DNA from: Gp6-AA40 sp035263125
GTDB lineage: Bacteria; Acidobacteriota; Vicinamibacteria; Vicinamibacterales; UBA2999
DNA length: 64,000 bases
Reading direction: 5' to 3'
Assembly (NCBI GenBank): GCA_035263125.1
Contig: DATFRP010000082.1
Coordinates: forward strand, 1 to 64,000
The translations under genes were made by a program, and so were the position numbers. Position 1 is the first letter of the stretch; every line of letters begins with the position of its first letter. The notes beneath the pieces are model-generated. The model did not search any database. It worked only from the letters and a program-made list of their open reading frames with translations, and was not told where the DNA came from. Shown one piece after another: positions 35,000 through 44,372 of this stretch.

Positions 35000-36391
35000 A
35001 TGAGTACTGCCCCTGCTCTTCCGCGCATCGAGCTCACGGTGAACGGAGAGCACGTCGCTGTCGAGTCGGCGGCGTCTCACGTCACGCTGCTCGACTTCCT
35101 CCGCGCCCGCGGCCTCACCGGCGCAAAGGAAGGATGCGCCGAGGGCGAATGCGGTGCGTGCACGGTGGTGATGGTCGCCGACGAAGGCGGCCGCGCCGCG
35201 TACCGCGCGGTGAACAGCTGCCTGGTCCTGCTTCCGACTGCCGCACATCACGAGCTCTACACCGTCGAGTCGCTCGCCTCGTCCGGGGCGCTCGCCGACG
35301 TACAGAAAGCGATGGCCGCGGGCGGAGGATCACAATGCGGCTACTGCACGCCCGGCTTCGTGATGAGCCTGTTTGCCGAGCACTATCGACCCGACCGCAC
35401 GGGCCCGTGCGATCCGCACGCGATGGCGGGCAACCTGTGCCGCTGCACCGGGTATCGACCGATTCGTGATGCGGCGCTCGCCCTTGGACCCGCACCAGCC
35501 GACGCTTTTCACGATCGCCTTCATCGTCCGGCGCCAGTTCTCGAGTCGATCACCTCAGACTCCTATTCACGTCCCACCACGATCGCGGCGTGCGTCGAGA
35601 TCCTCGCGTCTCACCCGCAGGCCACCTTGATTGCCGGAGGATCGGATCTCGGCGTCGAGTCCAACCTGCGCTCGCGGCGTTTCGCTCACCTGGTGAGCGT
35701 GGACGCGATCGACGAACTACACGAGTTCTCCGCGACAGAGACACGTGTTCGCATTGGCGCGGCGATGCCGCTCACTGACATCGCGCGGCTCTGGCACGAT
35801 GCGCCGCCCGCCTTCAGCGAATGGATCACGCTGTTTGCTTCGCCGCCGATCCGTAATCGCGCGACGCTCGGTGGGAACCTCGCGACCGCGTCTCCCATCG
35901 GCGACGCCGCACCACTGCTGATGGCGCTCGACGCACACGTTGTGATCGCGGGACCGAACGGTCGACGGGCGCTCGACCTCGCGTCCTTCTTCACCGGCTA
36001 CCGGAAGACGGTGCTGCGATCGGGCGAGCTGATCACGGCGATCGAGATTCCGCGGCCATGGCCGCGTCAGGTGTCCTTCTACAAAGTGTCCAAGCGACGC
36101 CTCGACGACATCAGCACGGTCGCCGCGGCATTCTCGATGGAATGGGATGGCGCCGGCCGGGTGCGCCGTGCGCGATTCGCTTTCGGAGGAGTGGCGGCCA
36201 CACCGCTGCGCCTGAGAGACGTCGAAGACGCGGTGTCGGGTCAGGCGTGGAACGAATCCGCCGTCGAGCGTGCGCAGCGTGTCATCGGACGCACACTGAC
36301 CCCGCTCTCGGACGTTCGCGGCTCGAAGGAGTACCGGCTCGACGTCGCGAAGTGCCTGGTCGAGAAGTTCTACTGGGAGACACGATCGTGA
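35000..36391 (+). CDS. xdhA: Xanthine dehydrogenase-type small subunit, [2Fe-2S] and FAD domains
   Basis: 463 aa. Domain order: plant-type ferredoxin [2Fe-2S] (CAEGECGACTVVMV), helical [2Fe-2S] domain (SQCGYCTPGFVMS and CRCTGYRPIRDA), FAD-binding domain (TLIAGGSDLGVESNLR; PPIRNRATLGGNLATASPIG) and the CO-dehydrogenase flavoprotein C-terminal domain. It passes electrons from the molybdenum subunit to NAD or another acceptor. The fused FeS-FAD layout matches bacterial XdhA. The stop overlaps the GTG start of the next gene (GTGA), indicating coupled synthesis of a complex. Confidence 0.9.
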   Translation: MSTAPALPRIELTVNGEHVAVESAASHVTLLDFLRARGLTGAKEGCAEGECGACTVVMVADEGGRAAYRAVNSCLVLLPTAAHHELYTVESLASSGALADVQKAMAAGGGSQCGYCTPGFVMSLFAEHYRPDRTGPCDPHAMAGNLCRCTGYRPIRDAALALGPAPADAFHDRLHRPAPVLESITSDSYSRPTTIAACVEILASHPQATLIAGGSDLGVESNLRSRRFAHLVSVDAIDELHEFSATETRVRIGAAMPLTDIARLWHDAPPAFSEWITLFASPPIRNRATLGGNLATASPIGDAAPLLMALDAHVVIAGPNGRRALDLASFFTGYRKTVLRSGELITAIEIPRPWPRQVSFYKVSKRRLDDISTVAAAFSMEWDGAGRVRRARFAFGGVAATPLRLRDVEDAVSGQAWNESAVERAQRVIGRTLTPLSDVRGSKEYRLDVAKCLVEKFYWETRS

Positions 36392-38694
36392 GCGTGCCGC
36401 ACGAGAGCGCACACGGGCACGTCACGGGCGAAGCGATCTACACCGATGACGCGATCGCACGTCATCCGGGCCTGCTCCACGCATGGCCCGTGCTCGCGCC
36501 CCATGCCCACGCGATGGTCACATCGCTCGATGCCACGCCGGTACTCGCCGAACCCGGCGTGGTCGCCGTGCTCACCGGCGCCGATGTGCCAGGCGAGGGC
36601 GACACGGGCGCGAACAGGCGCGACGAGCCGATGTTTCCGACCGAGGTGATGTTCTTCAGTCAACCGGTCGCGTGGGTGCTCGCCACGACGCTCGACGCGG
36701 CACGCCAGGGCGCGGCTCGGATGAACGTGACCTATAGCGCGCTGCCGGCCATCCTGACGATCGAGCAGGCGATTGCCGCGAACAGCTATCTCGCGGGGCC
36801 GCTTCGAATCGCCAGCGGCGACATGTCCGTGCTGGCCTCGAGCGCTCTACGCATCGACGATGAGCTCGACATCGGCGGTCAGGAGCATTTCTATCTCGAA
36901 ACGCAGTCGGCGATCGCCTGGATCGACGAGAGCGGCGGCGTCGCCGTGCAATCTTCGACACAGCATCCAGCCGAGACGCAGGAAGTCGTCGCGCGTGTGC
37001 TGGGCCTCCCGAAGCATCAGATCACCGTCGAATGCCTTCGCATGGGCGGCGCCTTCGGCGGCAAGGAGGTCCAGGCCAACGTATGGGCCGCGGTCGCCGC
37101 ACTTGGCGCCTGCAAGACGCGACGGCCGGTGCGCGTTCGGCTGACGCGCGCGCTCGATGTCGCGCTCACCGGCAAGCGTCATCCGTATCTCGCGCGGTAT
37201 TCGGCAGGCCTGGCATCCGACGGACGACTCGAAGCACTTCGGCTCGAGCTCTTCTCGGACGGCGGCTGGAGTCTGGATCTCTCGGAGCCGGTGATGTGGC
37301 GGTCGCTGTTCCATTGCGACAACGCCTATCGCATTCCGGCGATCGAGGTGACCGGCCGCGTCTGCCGGACCCACAAGACCTCGCAGACCGCCTTCCGGGG
37401 ATTCGGCGGACCGCAGGCGATGCTCGTCATCGAAGACATCCTGTCACGAGCCGCCCGGCGGCTCTCGATCCCAGCCGCCGTGATCCGCGAACGCAACTTC
37501 TATCGCGACGGCGACGTGACGCACTATGGCCAGCAGGTCGATGAAGCACGCCGGATGAGCGTGATCTGGACCGAGCTCAAGAAGACGAGCGGGTTCGACG
37601 TGCGTCGCGCGGAGATCGATCGCGTGAACCAGACCACCCCGCATCGCAAGCGCGGCCTCGCGATCACGCCGGTGAAATTCGGCATCTCGTTCACCGCGAC
37701 CTTTTTCAACCAGGGCGGCGCGCTGGTGCTCGTGTACCGGGACGGCAGCGTCCAGGTCAATCACGGCGGCACCGAGATGGGCCAGGGACTCGTCACGAAG
37801 GTCCGCCAGATCGCCGCGCGGCTGCTGGGCGTCTCGCCCGATCGCATTCGCATGATGGCGACCCGCACCGACAAGGTGCCGAACACATCGGCGACCGCGG
37901 CATCGGCCGGGACGGATCTCAACGGCGCGGCCGTCGCCGATGCCTGCGCTCAGATCCGCAGCCGGCTTCTTCCGGTCGCGGCATCAGTACTCGAATGCGA
38001 TCCGACAGCGGTCCGATTCGACCATGACATGGTTGTGGGCGGCGAGCGCGCACGCACGTTTGCAGCGGTCTGCGAAGCGGCGTATCGCCAGCGCATTCCG
38101 CTGTTCGCGCAGGGCTACTACCGCACGCCGAACATCCACTTCGATCAGGCGACCGGGCGCGGCCGGCCGTTCCACTATTTCGTCTTCGGTGCCGCCGTCT
38201 CAGAGGTGGAGGTCGACGGATTCACTGGCGCCTGTCGTCTCCTGCGCACCGACATCCTTGAAGACGTCGGCGATTCGATCTCGGAGATCGTCGATCGCGG
38301 TCAGATCGAAGGCGGGTTCGTCCAGGGCGTCGGGTGGTTGACGATCGAGGAATTGCTGTGGGACGCACAAGGCCGCGTGGCCAGCGCGGGAGCGTCGACG
38401 TACAAGTTGCCCTCGTGGTCCGAGATGCCCGAGGTCTTCAACGTCAGCTTCCTCGAACGCGCATCACAGCCCGACGTCGTCTTTGGCAGCAAAGCCGTCG
38501 GTGAGCCACCGCTGATGCTCGCCATCTCTGTGCGCGAAGCCATTCGCGATGCAATCGCGGCATTCGGGCATGGAGAGGAAGTGAGACTACACAGCCCCGC
38601 GACGCCTGAGCGGATCTTCTTTGCTGTGCAGCGAGTACGCGCCGAGGCGGTTCGGGGCTTGAAGGAACCGGAGGTGACGGAGGTAACGGACTAA
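36388..38694 (+). CDS. xdhB: Xanthine dehydrogenase-type molybdopterin-binding subunit
   Basis: 768 aa. Starts at GTG 36388, overlapping the XdhA stop. Molybdenum cofactor motifs are intact: GQEHFYLETQSAIAW, RMGGAFGGKEVQANVWAAV, TAFRGFGGPQAMLVIEDI, GGTEMGQGLVTKVRQIA, and the catalytic Glu in KAVGEPPLMLAISVREAI. The RGFGGPQ arginine and the GEPPL pattern fit purine-type xanthine dehydrogenases, though an aldehyde oxidase is possible. The final residues EPEVTEVTD and the stop codon are encoded by the left arm of the word hairpin at 38668-38785, so the native C-terminus has been replaced or extended by repeat DNA. Confidence 0.9.
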   Translation: MSVPHESAHGHVTGEAIYTDDAIARHPGLLHAWPVLAPHAHAMVTSLDATPVLAEPGVVAVLTGADVPGEGDTGANRRDEPMFPTEVMFFSQPVAWVLATTLDAARQGAARMNVTYSALPAILTIEQAIAANSYLAGPLRIASGDMSVLASSALRIDDELDIGGQEHFYLETQSAIAWIDESGGVAVQSSTQHPAETQEVVARVLGLPKHQITVECLRMGGAFGGKEVQANVWAAVAALGACKTRRPVRVRLTRALDVALTGKRHPYLARYSAGLASDGRLEALRLELFSDGGWSLDLSEPVMWRSLFHCDNAYRIPAIEVTGRVCRTHKTSQTAFRGFGGPQAMLVIEDILSRAARRLSIPAAVIRERNFYRDGDVTHYGQQVDEARRMSVIWTELKKTSGFDVRRAEIDRVNQTTPHRKRGLAITPVKFGISFTATFFNQGGALVLVYRDGSVQVNHGGTEMGQGLVTKVRQIAARLLGVSPDRIRMMATRTDKVPNTSATAASAGTDLNGAAVADACAQIRSRLLPVAASVLECDPTAVRFDHDMVVGGERARTFAAVCEAAYRQRIPLFAQGYYRTPNIHFDQATGRGRPFHYFVFGAAVSEVEVDGFTGACRLLRTDILEDVGDSISEIVDRGQIEGGFVQGVGWLTIEELLWDAQGRVASAGASTYKLPSWSEMPEVFNVSFLERASQPDVVFGSKAVGEPPLMLAISVREAIRDAIAAFGHGEEVRLHSPATPERIFFAVQRVRAEAVRGLKEPEVTEVTD

Positions 38695-38785
38695 CAGGAG
38701 GAACGGAGGAACGGAGAGATCATTTACTATTTCTCCGTTCCTCCGTTTCTCCTGTTAATCCGTTTCCTCCGACCAGCTCCGTTAA
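38668..38785. repeat. Long ACGGAGG-word hairpin overlapping the xdhB 3' end
   Basis: Left arm about 38668-38717, loop about 38718-38730, right arm about 38731-38785. Arms pair over some 50 nt with few mismatches. The 39 nt at 38733-38771 are the perfect reverse complement of 9019-9057. The stop codon of xdhB lies inside the left arm. Confidence 0.85.
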
Positions 38786-38911
38786 CTCACGCCGACGACG
38801 ATTGTGATTCGGACCGTCACATTTCGGCACACGACGGATGGGAGATCGGTGCCGTTCTGCACCGGAGTGCACTCTTCGGCTCAGGTACCTGAATTGCGAT
38901 CGGGCGCACGC

Positions 38912-39796
38912 ATGAGTTCCACAGATCGGCGGGCGACGTCATTCGTGTGCGCGGCGTTTCTTCTTGGCGGCCTTGCCGCCGGGGGCCCTCTTCGCGATGT
39001 GTGGGTACCGATCGCGCGCGCCATCGGCCTCGAGGCAGAAATGACGCCGGCATCGGCCAACGTCCTCTCGGAACACGAGCTCGACGACCTCGATGAGATG
39101 ACGCCTCAGAATCAGGCCGAGCTCCTGCTCGACCGCTCGATCAATCACTATCGCGGCGCGAACGAGGCCATCGCGGCGCGCGTGAAGCGCTGGCGCGGCA
39201 GAATCGAATTGGATCAGCGGCTGAACAAGTTGTTCGTGACTGCGATCAACTCCGACGATCTCACGGTGCGAACCGCCGGAATCGAAGTCGATATCGCGGC
39301 GCGCAATCTGGTGAAGGATGCGTCAACCGTCGACCGCCTCGAAGCGACGGCGCTCGAGGCCGAGCACGGTCCACGCGTGAACGCTATGTGGGATCTCGCG
39401 CTGATTGGCAACCGGGGCGTCGAGCGCGACCGCGTCTTCGACATCCTCATGGCCGCGCTCCACGACGACAACCAGAGCATCCGCTACTGGGCGGTCGAGG
39501 GCCTCGCCTACCTCGCCACCGACTCCGCGATCGAGCCGCTGCTCGACATGTTCCACGACGATCCATCGCCGACGGTCCGCGAACGAGCCGCACGCGGTCT
39601 CGCGCAGTCTGGCATGTTCAGCGCCGACCAGCGCCGCACCGCGATCCCTCGACTCCTCGATTTCGCTGGAGACGGCGCGCTCGACGCCCAGACTCACTCG
39701 TGGGCGTTCCAGGCGCTGCGCGACATCACGGGCGAGACGCTGCCACACGACGCGCTGGCGTGGCGCGAGTGGTACGGCGCTTGGCGGCGTAGATAG
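38912..39796 (+). CDS. HEAT-repeat protein, exported or membrane-anchored
   Basis: 294 aa. An N-terminal hydrophobic segment (about 9-25, SFVCAAFLLGGLAAGG) is a signal peptide or anchor. The C-terminal half contains at least three HEAT/PBS-lyase-like repeats (DDNQSIRYWAVEGLAYLATD, DDPSPTVRERAARGLAQSG, DAQTHSWAFQALRDITGE). Such repeats serve as protein-binding scaffolds; no partner is evident. The next gene, ExbD-like, ends 18 nt away on the other strand. Confidence 0.82.
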   Translation: MSSTDRRATSFVCAAFLLGGLAAGGPLRDVWVPIARAIGLEAEMTPASANVLSEHELDDLDEMTPQNQAELLLDRSINHYRGANEAIAARVKRWRGRIELDQRLNKLFVTAINSDDLTVRTAGIEVDIAARNLVKDASTVDRLEATALEAEHGPRVNAMWDLALIGNRGVERDRVFDILMAALHDDNQSIRYWAVEGLAYLATDSAIEPLLDMFHDDPSPTVRERAARGLAQSGMFSADQRRTAIPRLLDFAGDGALDAQTHSWAFQALRDITGETLPHDALAWREWYGAWRRR

Positions 39797-39814
39797 GGCC
39801 GGAGTCACGCCCCC

Positions 39815-40246
39815 TTACTGCCGTCGCATCGCCTCGGTAACCACGCCCACGCGTTGCACCCCTGCCCCCTTCGCAGCGTCGATCACCGTCACGATCTCGC
39901 CATAGCGCAGGCTGCCGGACGCCATGATGAAGAGCGTCTTGTCGCTGCGCGTGGCAAAGACCTCACGCAGCCGCGATTCGAGATCGGCATGGGCGACATC
40001 CTGTTTGTTGATCGACAGGCGTTTGTCGCTCGTGTACTCGAGCACGATCTGCCTCGGTGATGGCGCATCCACAGGCGGTGTCGGCGCAGGCAGATCGACG
40101 TCGATGCCTCGCTGATTCAGCGGCAGCGTCACCATGAAGATCACGAGCAGCACGTCGATCATCGGCGTGATGTTCATCGCCGCACTGGCGCGAGGGAGTT
40201 TGCCGGTCACGACCACTTCAGCTCCGTGATGCTGGTGCGCGCTCAT
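39815..40246 (-). CDS. ExbD/TolR-family protein
   Basis: 143 aa. Short cytoplasmic N-terminus, one membrane segment with the functional Asp in MNITPMIDVLLVIFMV (about residue 30), and a periplasmic domain ending RYGEIVTVIDAAKGAGVQRV. ExbD subunits work with ExbB to harness proton motive force for TonB or motility-type systems. No ExbB or TonB gene is adjacent, so this is an orphan copy. AAGGAG 7 nt upstream supports ATG 40244-40246. It is divergent from the M2 peptidase gene. Confidence 0.9.
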   Translation of the reverse strand: MSAHQHHGAEVVVTGKLPRASAAMNITPMIDVLLVIFMVTLPLNQRGIDVDLPAPTPPVDAPSPRQIVLEYTSDKRLSINKQDVAHADLESRLREVFATRSDKTLFIMASGSLRYGEIVTVIDAAKGAGVQRVGVVTEAMRRQ

Positions 40247-40393
40247 CGCCGACTCCTTGCCCATCCCTCGCGTCATACAGATAGACACCGAAAAAAGAAC
40301 TTGGGTCCCACTTGCCCCACCGCGCCGAAGGCGCGCCCCCTTCCACCGGGAGCGGTTATGATCGGGCGTCTCTTGCATTGTCTGGAGGTCACC

Positions 40394-42205
40394 GTGCGTT
40401 ATCGTGTTCACGTCGTCATCGTCAGTGCATCGCTCGCCCTGTGTGCTGCCTGCAGCGGCGCCTCGACGACGGCGCCCACCGCCACTGACGCGAAGAAATT
40501 CCTCGACGAAGTCGACCGCACGTTCACGAGGCTCAGTCTCGACGCCAATCGCGCCGGCTGGGTGGGCCAAAACTTCATCACGACCGACACCGAAGCGCTC
40601 GACGCGCGCGCCACACAGGCGTTGGCCGACGCCTCCTCACGCTTCGCCAAGGAAGCGGTCCGCTTCGACAACATTGACGTTCCCCCCGATCAGCGTCGTC
40701 AGCTGAACCTGCTCAAGGTGTCCCTGGTCCTGGCCACGCCGTCCGATCCGAAGGAAGCCGAGGAACTGACCACGCTCGTCTCGGCAATGCGCGGCGAATA
40801 CGGCCGCGGCAAATGGTGCCGCGATGCGGCGAAGCCCGACACCTGCATGAACATCGACGACGTCACGAAGGTGCTGGCGACATCACGCAACGAAAAAGAG
40901 ATCCGGCAGGCGTGGGAGGGGTGGCACACGATCTCGCCGCCGATGAAGAAGGAGTACCAGCGTTTCGCAGAGCTCTCGAACAAGGGCGCGAAGGAGCTCG
41001 GCTTTGCCGACACCGGCGCGATGTGGCGCGCCAAGTACGACATGGCGCCCGACGCCTTCGCCAAAGAGCTCGATCGATTGTACGAACAGCTGCGGCCGCT
41101 CTACTTGCAGCTGCACACGTATGTGCGTGCGCGCCTCCACAAGAAGTACGGCGACGTCGTTCCGGAGAAAGGGCCGCTGCCCGCACATCTGCTCGGCAAC
41201 ATCTGGGCGCAGGACTGGTCGAACATCTACGACCTGGTGGCGCCGGCCAACGCCGACATCGGCTACTCGCTCACCGACATCCTGAAACGGCGCAAGTCGA
41301 GCGCGACCGATATGGTGAAGACCGGCGAGCACTTCTTCACCTCGCTCGGCTTCCAGCCGCTGCCGCAGACGTTCTGGGAGCGCTCACTGTTCGTGCGTCC
41401 CCGCGATCGCGACGTCGTCTGCCACGCGAGCGCGTGGGACATCGACAACCTGAGCGACCTCCGCATCAAGATGTGCATCGACCAGACGGCCGAAGATTTC
41501 ACGACCATCCATCACGAGCTGGGGCACAACTTCTACGCACGCGCCTACTCGAAGCAGCCGATGGTGTTCCGCGACAGCGCGAACGACGGCTTCCACGAGG
41601 CGACCGGCGACACGATCGCCTTGTCGGTCACGCCTGAGTATCTGGTCAAGATCGGGCTCCTCGACAAAGCGCCCGACGCGTCCCACGACATCGGCCTCCT
41701 GCTGTCGAAGGCGCTCGAGAAGGTGGCCTTCATTCCCTTCGGCCTCGTGATCGATCAGTGGCGGTGGAAGGTCTTCTCCGGTGAAGTGACCCCCGATCAC
41801 TACAACAGCGCGTGGTGGGATCTCCGGTTGAAATATCAAGGCATCGCGCCGCCGTCGGCCCGGAGCGAACAGTTCTTCGATCCTGGCGCGAAGTACCACG
41901 TGCCGGACAACACGCCGTACATGCGCTACTTTCTCGCGAACGTCCTGGAATTCCAGTTCCACCGCGCGCTCGCGAAAACAGCGGGCTGCACCGCGCCACT
42001 GCACCGCTGCTCGATCTACGAGAACAAAGCCGCGGGCGAAAAGCTGAACGCGATGCTCTCGATGGGGATGTCGAAGCCCTGGCCCGAGGCGCTCGAAGCG
42101 ATGACCGGCCAGCGGCAGATGGATGCGACGGCGATCCTCGACTACTTCAAACCACTGCAGACGTGGCTCGAAGAACAGAACAAGGGACAGGCGCTGGGCT
42201 GGTAA
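40394..42205 (+). CDS. M2-family peptidyl-dipeptidase (ACE-like) lipoprotein
   Basis: 603 aa zinc metallopeptidase of family M2 (angiotensin-converting-enzyme-like), releasing dipeptides from C-termini of oligopeptides. Zinc motif HHELGH (HELGH at 374-378) and the third ligand Glu in DGFHEATGDTIALS are intact, as is the RYFLANVLEFQFHRAL substrate helix. The start is GTG 40394 because GGAGGT lies 5 nt upstream and a lipoprotein-like signal follows (VSASLALCAACSG). Likely periplasmic or surface peptidase feeding amino-acid uptake. The gene ends 14 nt before the interrupted word hairpin. Confidence 0.93.
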   Translation: MRYRVHVVIVSASLALCAACSGASTTAPTATDAKKFLDEVDRTFTRLSLDANRAGWVGQNFITTDTEALDARATQALADASSRFAKEAVRFDNIDVPPDQRRQLNLLKVSLVLATPSDPKEAEELTTLVSAMRGEYGRGKWCRDAAKPDTCMNIDDVTKVLATSRNEKEIRQAWEGWHTISPPMKKEYQRFAELSNKGAKELGFADTGAMWRAKYDMAPDAFAKELDRLYEQLRPLYLQLHTYVRARLHKKYGDVVPEKGPLPAHLLGNIWAQDWSNIYDLVAPANADIGYSLTDILKRRKSSATDMVKTGEHFFTSLGFQPLPQTFWERSLFVRPRDRDVVCHASAWDIDNLSDLRIKMCIDQTAEDFTTIHHELGHNFYARAYSKQPMVFRDSANDGFHEATGDTIALSVTPEYLVKIGLLDKAPDASHDIGLLLSKALEKVAFIPFGLVIDQWRWKVFSGEVTPDHYNSAWWDLRLKYQGIAPPSARSEQFFDPGAKYHVPDNTPYMRYFLANVLEFQFHRALAKTAGCTAPLHRCSIYENKAAGEKLNAMLSMGMSKPWPEALEAMTGQRQMDATAILDYFKPLQTWLEEQNKGQALGW

Positions 42206-42218
42206 ACGCCAGAACGGG

Positions 42219-42293
42219 TTCAGAGTTCAGGGTTCAGAGTTCAGGGTTCAGAGTTCCGGTTCTCAGTTCTAGGTTCCGGGTTCGCCGGGTCAC
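42219..42293. repeat. Left arm of a word hairpin interrupted by the islet
   Basis: Words GGTTCAGAGTTCAG repeated, ending CGGGTTCGCCGGGTCAC. The 26 nt at 42244-42269 match the reverse complement of 44409-44434 at 23 of 26 positions, and CGGGTCAC (42286-42293) is the exact complement of GTGACCCG at 44373-44380. It lies directly after the M2 peptidase stop. Confidence 0.75.
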
Positions 42294-44372
42294 CCGATCG
42301 CGATTGGACACGTCGCGCGCAAGGCGTTTCCTTCACCGGCCATTGGAGCCAGGAATAGTGGCCTGCCGTCCTCGGCGGGACAATCAGCCCCATGCGGCCG
42401 TTTTGCCCTCGGGGCGTAGAAACTCACCGAGAGTGGTTTAGGGCTTGGGATACTCCGATATGTGCGTGGCAATCATGTTTGGGGTAATAAGGATTTGTAG
42501 CTTCTCCTGCACGGTTCTGGCGTCTCTTTGCATCTGGTCTGTCCAAATACGTGCATCCAGATAAGCGGCGTCTTCAGAGCCGTACGACTCTCTGCCGCTT
42601 TCGGTAGCGAATCCTACGATGTCCAATGCCTCCGGCCATTTCAGTTTTGCGACGCGCAAGCAGCAGTTCAGATACTCCTGCCTGATGGCACGATAACGTT
42701 CGTAAGGCACCCTCTCTCCAACGTTCAAATTATTCGCGAACGGAAACAAGAGGAGGACCCAGTAAGGATCTCCCGGTCTCATGGGAGGCACGACGCGCAG
42801 TCGCGTTCGCGTTGCTGGCGTGGTTCGATGCATGTGAACGAGAGCGCTCGACAGCACCCGTCGCCGCAGGCGACTCTCCCGCGCAAAGAATCTCAGCACC
42901 TTTTCAAAGTCGCCATGCGTCGAATCGACTTCGCTCAAGTGATGTGAAGTCCCCGCCATAAAGTGACCGGCAAACTGCTCGATCAATCCGTCCCAGAGAT
43001 AGCTGACTTTGTCGGCCTCCCGTTGTCGGCGACGTTCCCCGCTTTTTAGGAACTCATGCCAGCGACTCTCGCTGAGTGCTATCGGCGTGTCGTCTGCCTG
43101 TGCCGAAACGACGAAGTCATGCTCGTCATTGCCATTCAGTTTCGCGACATAAAGTCCGAGTAGTGCTTCTTCCCCTGCGGCCATTCCCAAACGTCCACTC
43201 TCAATGAAGGCCTCCTTCTTCCGGATATAGCCGACAAAGTCCGAAACCGTGTCGAGATTCTTGAGCAGCAGCTCCAGCGAGGTGTCGTCGAGAACATGAA
43301 CGAACGGATTCGTGGCACTGACGCGGCCGATTGCGAACGGCGCTCCTCCATTCGCCCGCGTCTTCTTATGGTCGTCCCCGATGATCTGCGGCATGATCAT
43401 GAGACTGCCGCTTCCTCCGAGTGCCTCCCTGCAACGCTGCGAGGCGCCATGAGCGACCACGACACGATGAATACGCATCCGTGTTTGACCTGGCAACTGG
43501 ATTGGCAGCTGAATCTTGCATTTCGAATCGATAAAAATCCTGTGTGGGTGCTGTCGGATGTGTCGCTCGGCGCCCCAGAGTTGCTTCGCAGACTTTTCCA
43601 CGGCGTTTCGAAACCAGCGACTCCAGTCGATATCCAGATTCCCGGTCGACGGAAACCTGCAGTCCTTGTCAGAAAACAAGACTATGTCGTCTTCGAAGAC
43701 GATCATGAGGTCCGCAATCTCCTTGGCGATCACGGCTTTGCCCTGTGGCTCATCGCGAACCACGTTTGGATAGCTCCACAAGGAGAGAAACGTATCTTTG
43801 GCGAGCCTGGCAAGCAGCCGCTCTGAACCCGTCGAGCCGATCGAGGCGCGCAGGCGAACCGGGTACTTAACTTGTGGTGGATCGACGTAATGGCGTTTGA
43901 ACTCGACCTCGCGAACTTTGCGCTCGCGCTTTTCACGGCTCTTTCGTCCCATGCCAACGGGCAGTGTATTTCTAGATTGTGAGTCGACTCCCCGAAATTC
44001 AACGGGAGAGATGGATGGCAAGCGACGGTTGGTGCCCGCCATCTGCCAATCGAGGCCAGGTCCGCGATCGCCCCAACAATCGACGCACATGATGCGGACT
44101 CGTTGCCGCTAGGGGCAAGTCGTACGGCAGCTGCGCCTGGAGTGCAGGTTTCGCCACGAATGCCCAGCACTGAACGACCTCGCGACCTGCAGCGGTCGAC
44201 CCAAGTCGAAGACGGTTTAGTGCTGGATTCATTTACGCAATACCTTGGGCTCGATCTATCGGGCGAATTGGCGACAGGAAAGGCGCACGCTCGCCGATCG
44301 TCCGCTCCGTCATCAAGGACAGGGACCACGCGTTGCGGGGAGAAGCGAGAAGATCGAGTCTGGCGAAGTCGC
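42294..44372. other. Low-G+C single-gene islet in a hairpin loop
   Basis: About 2.08 kb between the two inner arm ends. Sample lines 42481-42540 and 43201-43260 are each 30/60 G+C, against 36/60 for 41101-41160 in the neighbouring peptidase gene. It contains one gene on the minus strand; 42294-42437 and 43953-44372 show no coding sequence, RNA gene or insertion sequence that I can support. No target-site duplication is obvious. Confidence 0.65.
42438..43952 (-). CDS. Uncharacterised protein, possible PD-(D/E)xK-fold nuclease
   Basis: 504 aa, cytoplasmic. Basic N-terminus MGRKSREKRERKVREVEFKR, then ERLLARLAKDTFLSLWSYPN and KEIADLMIVFEDDIVLFSDK (about residues 77-96), followed by DWSRWFRNAVEKSAKQLWGA and IRKKEAFIESGRLGMAAGEE. 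The Glu/Asp-beta hairpin-SxK pattern resembles PD-(D/E)xK nucleases that carry Ser in place of the last acid, but this is inference; the family has no function I can name. The start was set at the MGRKS Met because it opens a plausible protein, not from a ribosome-binding site. It is the only gene of the low-G+C islet and uses less GC-biased codons than its neighbours. Confidence 0.72.
   Translation of the reverse strand: MGRKSREKRERKVREVEFKRHYVDPPQVKYPVRLRASIGSTGSERLLARLAKDTFLSLWSYPNVVRDEPQGKAVIAKEIADLMIVFEDDIVLFSDKDCRFPSTGNLDIDWSRWFRNAVEKSAKQLWGAERHIRQHPHRIFIDSKCKIQLPIQLPGQTRMRIHRVVVAHGASQRCREALGGSGSLMIMPQIIGDDHKKTRANGGAPFAIGRVSATNPFVHVLDDTSLELLLKNLDTVSDFVGYIRKKEAFIESGRLGMAAGEEALLGLYVAKLNGNDEHDFVVSAQADDTPIALSESRWHEFLKSGERRRQREADKVSYLWDGLIEQFAGHFMAGTSHHLSEVDSTHGDFEKVLRFFARESRLRRRVLSSALVHMHRTTPATRTRLRVVPPMRPGDPYWVLLLFPFANNLNVGERVPYERYRAIRQEYLNCCLRVAKLKWPEALDIVGFATESGRESYGSEDAAYLDARIWTDQMQRDARTVQEKLQILITPNMIATHISEYPKP

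Noticed and set aside
42294..44372. Insertion sequence or integrated element
   Set aside because: No transposase or integrase and no clear target duplication; kept only as an islet of unknown entry mechanism.
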